Shown piece by piece: positions 1 through 7,759 of a DNA stretch of 11,340 nucleotides (the first letter of the stretch is position 1; each line of letters starts with the position of its first letter). Where the stretch lies: assembly GCA_030591285.1 (NCBI GenBank), contig JAUVBH010000024.1, positions 1 to 11,340 on the forward strand, given 5' to 3'. Both the position numbers and the translations under genes were made by a program. The notes beneath the pieces are model-generated. The model was not told the DNA's origin. It saw only the letters and a list, made by a program, of their open reading frames with translations, and did not search any database. Source of the stretch: Thermoplasmatota archaeon (GTDB taxonomy: Archaea > Thermoplasmatota > Penumbrarchaeia > Penumbrarchaeales > Penumbrarchaeaceae).

Positions 1-30
1 TATGGTTATTTTTGACCTGCACATTCAGAC

Positions 31-50
31 AGAAACAATTTATGCTCTCA
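31..50 (+). promoter_or_regulatory. Possible archaeal promoter (BRE/TATA) for the usp gene
   Basis: A purine-rich GAAACAA is followed by TTTATG, which resembles an archaeal BRE followed by a TATA box. Transcription starting about 25 bases downstream would begin near position 66-70. That would leave a leader of about 10 bases before the ATG at 77. This is a pattern match only; the A/T-rich context makes chance matches likely. Confidence 0.3.
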
Positions 51-76
51 AATTCATGGAATTATTGGGGTTATGG

Positions 77-544
77 ATGAAAAGATACAAGAGGATCTTG
101 GTACCGGTGGATGGTTCTGATCTTTCCAACGATGCCTTTGAACAGGCTTTATCATTGGCCAAATTGGTCGATGGAACGGTCACAGTTCTTCATGTCATCG
201 AACAACTGTATTCTGACTATTCAGTATTTGAAGGTCAGGAGATGATCTCGGCTTCTACCTTGATCGAAACCGAGACCAAGGAACACGTACAGAACTTTCT
301 TTCGGAATATTCCAGAAAAGGGAAGGAAGCAGATGTTCCAGTTAAAACCCTGATCAAAGAAGGTCCAGTAGCTCATGAGATCATTGATCTTTCAAAAAGG
401 TTCGATCTGATCATCATCGGGACCCATGGACGCAGAATGATAGCTTCGCTAATTATGGGAAGTGTTGCTGAAAGGGTTTCCAGACATGCATACTGTCCTG
501 TGATGCTGATCAGGGAGATCAACGATCCTGATATGGAAAAATAA
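77..544 (+). CDS. UspA-family universal stress protein, ATP-binding type
   Basis: A 155-residue single-domain Usp protein, the usual length for the family. It begins with the typical beta-1 strand and acidic residue ([10 protein letters not shown]12). Near the C-terminus it has the nucleotide-binding signature G-2X-G-9X-G-S (G115, G118, G128, S129), then a final strand (CPVMLI). This signature marks Usp proteins that bind ATP; they normally dimerise in the cytoplasm and are linked to stress survival or to regulation of a partner. The frame is open back to position 2. The ATG at 77 was chosen because the family fold starts directly after it and a weak GGGG element lies about 8 bases upstream; an ATG at 56 is the alternative. 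The ZIP transporter gene follows on the same strand within about 40 bases, so co-transcription is likely. The specific role is unknown. Confidence 0.9.
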   Translation: MKRYKRILVPVDGSDLSNDAFEQALSLAKLVDGTVTVLHVIEQLYSDYSVFEGQEMISASTLIETETKEHVQNFLSEYSRKGKEADVPVKTLIKEGPVAHEIIDLSKRFDLIIIGTHGRRMIASLIMGSVAERVSRHAYCPVMLIREINDPDMEK

Positions 545-584
545 TGATATATCAACAGTGCCTTTTACAATGGGGTCAGGGCGA

Positions 585-1415
585 ATGGTCGGTTTCGAAT
601 GGCTTAAAGGTTTCAGTCCAATTGTCCAAGCGCTATTTGGAACACTCTTCACTTGGGGACTGACAGCACTTGGTGCATCAGCTGTATTTTTCTTTCGAAA
701 ACCCAATAGGAAGCTTCTTGATTCAATGCTCGGATTTGCTGGTGGAGTAATGATCGCTGCCAGTTTCTGGTCGTTGCTTGCACCAGCTCTGGAAATGGCA
801 GAAAATGATCCTATGCCTGGATGGATGCCATCATACGTCCCGGTGGGAATTGGATTCATGGCAGGTGGTTTATTCCTCTGGGGTGTTGACAAGATACTTC
901 CTCATGTTCACCCGAACCTCAAAGCTGCCAATCCTGAAGGTATCAAGACCTCATGGCAGAGAAGCACACTTCTTGTACTCGCCATAACACTTCACAACAT
1001 CCCAGAGGGTCTTGCTGTGGGGGTTGCTTTCGGAGCAGTTGCTGCAGGTTATCCCAGTGCGACCCTTGCAGGAGCTGTTGCTCTTGCGATCGGAATTGGA
1101 ATTCAGAACTTTCCAGAGGGATTCTCTGTTTCTGTCCCATTGAGGAGAGAAGGGGTCTCAAGACTGAAGTCGTTCTGGTATGGACAACTCTCCGGTGTGG
1201 TGGAACCCATAGCTGGTGTTACAGGAGCACTACTTGTTATTGTTATGAGACCTCTCTTACCCTATGCACTTGCGTTTGCAGCCGGTGCAATGATCTTCGT
1301 TGTTGTAGAGGAAGTCATACCTGAAGCCATGAGTGAGAGGAATACCGATATTGCAGCGATGGCCGTAATGCTTGGTTTCCTGGTGATGATGACATTGGAT
1401 GTTGCCCTGGGATGA
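585..1415 (+). CDS. ZIP-family divalent metal transporter (GufA/ZupT-like)
   Basis: A polytopic membrane protein of about 276 residues from this start, with roughly eight hydrophobic segments. Two ZIP signature helices are visible: HNIPEG (about residues 137-142, TM4) and QNFPEG (about 174-179, TM5). Their His, Asn and Glu side chains form the binuclear metal site in the family. A later helix carries EEVIPE (about 242-247), also typical. A short His-containing loop (HVHPN) lies between TM3 and TM4. ZIP proteins move zinc, iron or other divalent metals into the cytoplasm; the substrate cannot be told from sequence. Start choice is uncertain: GTG at 558 and ATG at 570 are in frame upstream and none of the three has a clear ribosome binding site. 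ATG at 585 leaves the shortest tail before TM1. The upstream usp gene ends at 544. The stop is 7 bases from the stop of the convergent minus-strand gene. Confidence 0.88.
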   Translation: MVGFEWLKGFSPIVQALFGTLFTWGLTALGASAVFFFRKPNRKLLDSMLGFAGGVMIAASFWSLLAPALEMAENDPMPGWMPSYVPVGIGFMAGGLFLWGVDKILPHVHPNLKAANPEGIKTSWQRSTLLVLAITLHNIPEGLAVGVAFGAVAAGYPSATLAGAVALAIGIGIQNFPEGFSVSVPLRREGVSRLKSFWYGQLSGVVEPIAGVTGALLVIVMRPLLPYALAFAAGAMIFVVVEEVIPEAMSERNTDIAAMAVMLGFLVMMTLDVALG

Positions 1416-1422
1416 ACGTCTC

Positions 1423-3030
1423 TTAATCGAATATGCTCTTTCTCCTTCTTGTAATTATAAAAAATATCACTCCAAGGATGAGCAAGAGGATGACGACAAC
1501 AATGACGATCACGGGAACGATAAGGAATGAGAAGTCATAACTCGTGTCCCTTGAACTTTCTTTCACATCCTCTACTTCCCATGCACCGCTACCGGCATAA
1601 TCCACGGTCTTGAAAACAGCGAACCCACCTGGACCAAATAGATCCAAGTCCCAATCTGCAAGGGACACTTCAATGAACACCTCGAAATCCTCTGTGAGAC
1701 CTTCGTTCATCAGGTCCCAAAGGGAACCCGTTATTGTGCAGGTGTTTCCATATATCTCTTCCTCGACATACCAATCCACCCACAACAAGTAACTTTCCGT
1801 TGATGCAATGTAATTTGGGGGAGAATAATCAGGAAAATCGTCTGAACTCGATGGATCGGTATCCACGGGAGGTTGTTCATGATCGTTGACTGGGAGGAAA
1901 TATATCTCAAATAATGTGTATTCATCGATGATCCCTGAGGTTGTTATTGTTATAACCAGATCGTCTTCATCCCTTTCTACCACCATGTTCGTTATATCAA
2001 CACCAGGATGATCGCCTAGCTGTACTCCTGCATCATCGGTTTCTGCCCAGAAGTGGAGATCGTCTCCTACAGCGTCAGTGTATGTTCTCCTGCATTGGGC
2101 TTCCGTTAGCAGCTCCAATGGTTCTTCATCATCATCGTCACCAATGGGAGGATCATCGTCGTCATCGTCGGTTGGAGGTTCATCAGTAATTTCAATAGTG
2201 AATTCAAACGAATCCAATTCCCTATCGTTGATCTCATCCAACATATGCACCTTGAAATCCCAGTTTGTAAGAGGTTCAACATTTTTAGAAGATAGAATGA
2301 TATGCAGAGCTGTATCACTGACCAACTCAGGTGTGATTGAAAACCCCCCATCGACAGCCTCATCCATTCCGTCTATCTGGAAGATAAGGTATGGATCTTT
2401 CACATTGCCATTGATTATTAATTCAGCTTTTACACGATCATCATCATTTGGAAGCATGATTATTCTAGAATCATAATCATCAAATCCAGCAGAGACGACC
2501 GGAGCAATATGCAATGGACCTCCACCATAGGGAATCTCACCTCCCGTAGGAACGGGATCATGATACCACCTGCCCCCAATATGGACAATATTCTCACCGG
2601 CAGGAACAGAGCTGTCAATAACCACACTCATAGTGTAGTTACTGCTCAAGGTTTGACCTGGCCTCAAGTTGGTGAATATCATCTTCTCAGGATAACATGT
2701 GTAATCCACGACAATATCTCCATGATATTCATTTGAGATATATGAATCCAGTTCTACAGTGATCTTCTGGACCACATTCGGCAGATCAGAACTGATCTCC
2801 ACAGTTCCTTCGATCTCCACGATCTCCTCACCAGTAGGTTCCTGGAACGGATCATATCCTACGAAACCTGTTGATATATCGACCGGATCATCTGGATCAT
2901 ATCCATTGTAACTCATAATCATGCTGACGGTTATATTCGGTTGCCCAACAGCTTCAACATCCTTCGGAATAAGAACAATGATCCCAGATAACAACAACAA
3001 CGCAACGACTACTAACACGCCTCTCCTCAT
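1423..3030 (-). CDS. Secreted membrane-anchored protein with poly-Asp linker, function unknown
   Basis: A 535-residue protein that I do not recognise as a named family. Residues 1-27 look like a Sec signal peptide (MRRG, then a hydrophobic run, with possible cleavage after VEA). Residues 30-280 are beta-rich and resemble CARDB-type adhesive sandwich domains. Residues 283-303 form an Asp/Pro hinge. Residues 310-490 contain a D-x-x-GD...DI...L-x-I-T-x-x-x-G pattern reminiscent of CBM9/DOMON-like sandwiches. Residues about 502-526 form one transmembrane helix, followed by RRRK, which should keep the C-terminus in the cytoplasm. Sequons at N32 and N131 could be N-glycosylated. The topology fits a cell-surface protein, perhaps binding a ligand or forming part of the envelope. 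The ATG at 3030 fits the signal peptide but has no clear ribosome binding site, suggesting a short leader. It lies downstream of spt5, where L11 is often found, and seems an independent unit. Confidence 0.75.
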   Translation of the reverse strand: MRRGVLVVVALLLLSGIIVLIPKDVEAVGQPNITVSMIMSYNGYDPDDPVDISTGFVGYDPFQEPTGEEIVEIEGTVEISSDLPNVVQKITVELDSYISNEYHGDIVVDYTCYPEKMIFTNLRPGQTLSSNYTMSVVIDSSVPAGENIVHIGGRWYHDPVPTGGEIPYGGGPLHIAPVVSAGFDDYDSRIIMLPNDDDRVKAELIINGNVKDPYLIFQIDGMDEAVDGGFSITPELVSDTALHIILSSKNVEPLTNWDFKVHMLDEINDRELDSFEFTIEITDEPPTDDDDDDPPIGDDDDEEPLELLTEAQCRRTYTDAVGDDLHFWAETDDAGVQLGDHPGVDITNMVVERDEDDLVITITTSGIIDEYTLFEIYFLPVNDHEQPPVDTDPSSSDDFPDYSPPNYIASTESYLLWVDWYVEEEIYGNTCTITGSLWDLMNEGLTEDFEVFIEVSLADWDLDLFGPGGFAVFKTVDYAGSGAWEVEDVKESSRDTSYDFSFLIVPVIVIVVVILLLILGVIFFIITRRRKSIFD

Positions 3031-3098
3031 AATATCCCAGCTATAGATGGGAACTATGAGATTAAAACATTACCATACCTGGCTCACGCTAATACAAT

Positions 3099-3121
3099 AA
3101 AAAATTAGAAAAGAAGAGAAC
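3099..3121 (-). terminator. T-rich tract after spt5, possible archaeal terminator
   Basis: Directly after the spt5 stop codon the minus strand is pyrimidine- and T-rich (CTCTTCTTTTC, then a run of six T at 3104-3099). Archaeal polymerase often terminates at U-rich tracts without a hairpin, and this would end the ftsZ-secE-spt5 transcript. The same T-run followed by ATTG could instead act as a weak TATA element for the gene starting at 3030. Confidence 0.4.
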
Positions 3122-3631
3122 CTAAAGATTCTCTTCCTTCTCAAGCACTCTAACTGCGTCACCCTTGATGGTGACAGGTATTGATACCATGGCTTCGAAC
3201 AGTTCCACGGTGATCTCTTCCTTGGAAGTGTCGATCTGCTTCACACGGGCCTTCTCACCCTTGAACGGACCATTGATGATCTCAACAATGTCTCCCTCTG
3301 TTATGTCAGCAACGATAGGTTTCGGTGCAAGGTAATGCTCGATCTCTGAAAGTGAGATATTCTTCTCTCCACCAACAAGGCCCCTGACATACTGCATTCC
3401 CTTAAGCAGTTCTTCCATTGCCTTGTCGTTCTTCACACCTTCTATGAGAACATATCCTCGAAGCTTGGTTGGAGCTATGATAGACATGATCTGGGCCCCT
3501 TTCCTCTTTGATTTCAGACCCAGGTTCTCTGCAACTGTCTTTTCATGTCCAAGTGCGGTCTTAATAGCGAATATTGTATGGGGGAACACTGTTTCTTCTA
3601 TATCCCCGCCCCCCTTTTTGTCTTCTGCCAA
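3122..3631 (-). CDS. spt5: Transcription elongation factor Spt5 (archaeal NusG homologue)
   Basis: A 169-residue protein with the archaeal Spt5 plan: an NGN domain (about residues 18-87, including the IIAPTKLRGYVLIE core) and a KOW domain (about 110-135, EGDIVEIINGPFKGEKARV). With Spt4, Spt5 binds the RNA polymerase clamp, closes the DNA cleft for processive elongation and can couple transcription to translation through KOW. The acidic, glycine-rich N-terminal tail (MAEDKKGGGD) is slightly longer than usual. The start is TTG: no in-frame ATG or GTG lies between it and the upstream in-frame TGA. A strong GAGGTGATC ribosome binding site is placed 5 bases before it. Its gene follows secE with 9 bases between stop and start, in the ftsZ-secE-spt5 order seen in many euryarchaea. 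The large-subunit ribosomal genes that often follow are not present here. Confidence 0.96.
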   Translation of the reverse strand: MAEDKKGGGDIEETVFPHTIFAIKTALGHEKTVAENLGLKSKRKGAQIMSIIAPTKLRGYVLIEGVKNDKAMEELLKGMQYVRGLVGGEKNISLSEIEHYLAPKPIVADITEGDIVEIINGPFKGEKARVKQIDTSKEEITVELFEAMVSIPVTIKGDAVRVLEKEENL

Positions 3632-3643
3632 ATGATCACCTCA
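3632..3643 (-). promoter_or_regulatory. Ribosome binding site deciding the TTG start of spt5
   Basis: The minus strand reads TGAGGTGATCAT before TTG. GAGGTGATC is a near-perfect match to the anti-Shine-Dalgarno end of 16S rRNA, and the GAGGTG core lies 5 bases from the TTG. The motif overlaps the secE stop codon (TGA at 3643-3641), so translation of the two genes is probably coupled. Confidence 0.75.
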
Positions 3644-3907
3644 TATTCCGAACGCCCAGCCTAGAAATTCCGGGAAATATTCCCAGATCAGGAAGATCCC
3701 AAAACCTATTCCACCGATTATCACAATTCCGATACCGGTGATCACAAGGGTCTTTGAATATTCCTCGCTGGTGGGCTTGCGGGCCATTTTGAGAACACGT
3801 CCGTACTTGCCCTTTCCGGCGTTCTTGATCTTGCTCTCTATCTTGGACTGCCACTTCAAGCTTCTGTTCCACCATGTGGTGGCCCAGGTCTTCCTGAGAA
3901 GGTCCAT
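3641..3907 (-). CDS. secE: Protein translocase subunit SecE (Sec61-gamma homologue)
   Basis: An 88-residue small membrane protein with the archaeal SecE pattern: a basic, amphipathic cytoplasmic helix (about residues 15-45, with GRVLKMARKPTSEEY), then one membrane-spanning helix (about 52-75, ITGIGIVIIGGIGFGIFLIW). SecE clamps the two halves of SecY in the translocon. It is somewhat longer than the roughly 60 residues common in archaea because of an extra N-terminal 20-25 residues containing several Trp (TWATTWW). The ATG at 3907 is supported by a GAGGAGGG site 8 bases upstream. It sits between ftsZ1 and spt5 in a tight cluster. Overlapping frames in this interval look like shadows, because only this frame gives a SecE-like helix. 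Confidence 0.93.
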   Translation of the reverse strand: MDLLRKTWATTWWNRSLKWQSKIESKIKNAGKGKYGRVLKMARKPTSEEYSKTLVITGIGIVIIGGIGFGIFLIWEYFPEFLGWAFGI

Positions 3908-3915
3908 TTAAAAAT

Positions 3916-3923
3916 CCCTCCTC
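3916..3923 (-). promoter_or_regulatory. Ribosome binding site of secE
   Basis: GAGGAGGG on the minus strand, 8 bases before the secE ATG and just after the ftsZ1 stop codon. It fixes the secE start and argues that ftsZ1 and secE share a transcript. Confidence 0.7.
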
Positions 3924-3927
3924 TAAA

Positions 3928-5124
3928 TTACCTGATGAAATCTATGCCGAACCGGTCATCTCCGGTCCTCTTCAGCGACTTGCCGAAGATCTGCTTTGAT
4001 TTCACTCCGGTGATAACCAGCATCACACGGATGGTATCCCTCAGTTCCGGATCGATCTGAGCTCCCCAGATTATCCTTGCCATTGGGTTGATCCTTTTGT
4101 GGATCTGTTCTGCGACCATCTCTGCTTCGGAAACGGTCATGCTCTCACCGCCGGATACATTGATCAATGCACCGGTTGAGTCCTGAATGTCAACCTCGAG
4201 AAGTGGTGAATCCAGGGCAGCACTTACGGCCTTCATCGCCCTATCATCGTCATCGGACTCGCCGATACCGATCATGGCGACCCCGCCTCCTTTCATGATG
4301 GTCTTCAGATCAGCGAAATCAAGGTTGACAAGTCCAACCTTTGTGATGATCTCAGTGATTCCCTTTATGGACCTCATGAGGATCTCGTCTGCTACCTTGA
4401 ATGCAGCATTCAATGGAAGTCTGGGAACTATCTCAAGAAGTTTATCGTTGGGGATGACGATCACGGTATCGGTATGCTCCTGGAGCTTATCCAGTCCATA
4501 CTCCGCGTTCTGCATCCTTACAACACCCTCAGCTGTGAATGGTTGAGTGACAATGGCGATCGTGAGGGCACCCATTTCTCTTGCCATGCGGGCAACTTCA
4601 GGGGCTGAACCGGTTCCAGTGCCGCCGCCAAGTCCACAGGTGACGAAAACGATATCAGACCCCATGAGTGCGGTCCTCAGTTCATCCTCGGCCTCCCGGG
4701 TAGCTTCCGCACCGATCTGGGGTACGGAACCTGCTCCGAGACCCCTGGTGGACCTGCGTCCGATGAGTATCTTATGTGGTGAATGGACAGTTAGAAGATG
4801 CTGTGCATCGGTATTCAATGCGTAGATATCGGCTCCAACAATACCTTCCTCAACGATCCTGTTGACAGTATTGCAGCCAGCACCGCCGCATCCAACGATC
4901 TTGATGTTCGTCCTGAGACTTGCGAGAACCCTTCTGAGCTCTTCGTCCTCGGGGTTGGCAGAAGCATTTGACTCATCCACAGCAACTCTCTCCGTTGTCT
5001 GGACAGAGTTATCTCTCTGCATCCTCTCAGCAAATCCGCTTGCTGGTGGTTGTGGCGCAGCCTGTGGGGTTGCTCCTACTCTCTTTTCCTCACGTTCAAG
5101 GACTCCTTTTATGATGGATTTCAT
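3928..5124 (-). CDS. ftsZ1: Cell division GTPase FtsZ, FtsZ1 type
   Basis: A 398-residue tubulin-superfamily GTPase. The nucleotide-binding start [12 protein letters not shown] is at about residues 78-89, the tubulin signature GGGTGTG at 166-172, and the T7 synergy-loop NLDFAD at 267-272 with the catalytic pair D269 and D272. All key GTPase residues are present. The pre-core segment ([14 protein letters not shown]) and the ending GIDFIR resemble archaeal FtsZ1 rather than FtsZ2, and FtsZ1 is the paralogue normally linked to secE-spt5. In haloarchaea FtsZ1 acts as a scaffold for the division ring; whether a second FtsZ exists here cannot be seen. The N-terminal tail of about 70 residues is Pro/Ala/Glu-rich and begins with an amphipathic stretch ([15 protein letters not shown]). 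The ATG at 5124 follows GGGGGAAG and a TATA box about 75 bases upstream, so the gene probably starts its own transcript. Confidence 0.97.
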   Translation of the reverse strand: MKSIIKGVLEREEKRVGATPQAAPQPPASGFAERMQRDNSVQTTERVAVDESNASANPEDEELRRVLASLRTNIKIVGCGGAGCNTVNRIVEEGIVGADIYALNTDAQHLLTVHSPHKILIGRRSTRGLGAGSVPQIGAEATREAEDELRTALMGSDIVFVTCGLGGGTGTGSAPEVARMAREMGALTIAIVTQPFTAEGVVRMQNAEYGLDKLQEHTDTVIVIPNDKLLEIVPRLPLNAAFKVADEILMRSIKGITEIITKVGLVNLDFADLKTIMKGGGVAMIGIGESDDDDRAMKAVSAALDSPLLEVDIQDSTGALINVSGGESMTVSEAEMVAEQIHKRINPMARIIWGAQIDPELRDTIRVMLVITGVKSKQIFGKSLKRTGDDRFGIDFIR

Positions 5125-5198
5125 TTAACTTCCCCCGAAATATTCCCGGTTCTTTTGGAAATTGCCCTTTAAGTCTGTTTTCTCCTTAAAGTTTAATC

Positions 5199-5208
5199 TA
5201 TATAAAAA
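5199..5208 (-). promoter_or_regulatory. TATA box of the ftsZ1-secE-spt5 promoter
   Basis: The minus strand reads TTTTTATATA, a near-consensus archaeal TATA box. Initiation about 25 bases downstream (near 5175) would give a leader of about 50 bases before the ftsZ1 ATG at 5124. The flanking ACA upstream is a mediocre BRE. Position in the only sizeable gap between the two gene clusters supports the call. Confidence 0.6.
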
Positions 5209-5215
5209 TGTTGTC

Positions 5216-5257
5216 GGGTAGCCCTGGGAAATTTCCATTTCTGGTTGGGTTACCCAA
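5216..5257. repeat. Nested inverted repeats between rpl30e and ftsZ1
   Basis: Three symmetric elements overlap here. GGGTAGCCC (5216-5224) and GGGTTACCC (5247-5255) form an imperfect inverted repeat with 8 of 9 pairs across a 22-base loop. Inside the loop, GGAAATTTCC (5227-5236) is a perfect 10-base palindrome. At the rpl30e side, TTGGGT-T-ACCCAA (5245-5257) is a second perfect palindrome. The block lies 18 bases after the rpl30e stop and 8 bases upstream of the ftsZ1 TATA box. It could be an operator or an RNA hairpin followed by T-rich sequence. Confidence 0.6.
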
Positions 5258-5274
5258 ACACCATTTTCATTCTT

Positions 5275-5562
5275 CTACTCACCTTTCAAGGTGAGCAGGT
5301 CCGATTTGCCTCCGTCAACGATCCCAAGTGTAGAGATGGAGAACGGCTTACCGCTGGCTGCTCCAAGCTCTACATTGGTCCCTGCGAATGTGTAGATGGG
5401 GATCTTGTAGGTCTTGAGATTCTCAAGGTCCTCATCGGGACAGTTCTTTGCGATGATCACTAGCTTTACCTTTTTCTTTCGGAGCAGTTTCCTGGTCTCC
5501 TTAATACCAACGGTCACCTTTCCGGTGCTCTGGACGTTCCTTAGCGCCCTTTTTATATCCAT
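5275..5562 (-). CDS. rpl30e: Ribosomal protein L30e (eL30)
   Basis: A 95-residue protein covering the whole L30e fold. It starts with a basic helix (MDIKRALRNVQSTGKV), has the KETRKLLRKKKVKLVIIAKN segment (about residues 21-40), and the conserved GTNVELGAASGKPF stretch (about 61-74). L30e is an RNA-binding ribosomal protein of the L7Ae/L30e/S12e superfamily and sits in the large subunit. The ATG at 5562 is preceded by GGAGGG at a spacing of 6, and the gap to rpoA2 is 13 bases. It is the usual gene after rpoA2 in archaeal polymerase operons. NusA, S12 and S7, which usually follow, are not here. Confidence 0.95.
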   Translation of the reverse strand: MDIKRALRNVQSTGKVTVGIKETRKLLRKKKVKLVIIAKNCPDEDLENLKTYKIPIYTFAGTNVELGAASGKPFSISTLGIVDGGKSDLLTLKGE

Positions 5563-5575
5563 GGTATCCCTCCTT

Positions 5576-7759
<2,184 letters not shown>

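Noticed and set aside
449..892. Open frame of 147 codons on the minus strand opposite usp and the ZIP gene
   Set aside because: It lies across two well-supported genes on the other strand and its translation has no recognisable domain; a shadow frame.
953..1324. Cys-rich open frame of 123 codons within the ZIP gene
   Set aside because: It overlaps the HNIPEG/NFPEG helices in another frame; its Cys content comes from out-of-frame reading of Leu/Ala/Val codons.
3636..3875. Alternative minus-strand frame overlapping secE
   Set aside because: The 3641-3907 frame gives a clear SecE helix and has a ribosome binding site; this one gives a charged protein without family features.
4187..4825. Two Ser-rich open frames on the plus strand opposite ftsZ1
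   Set aside because: They are antisense to conserved FtsZ coding, have low-complexity Ser/Ala content from reverse-complement codons, and lack family features.
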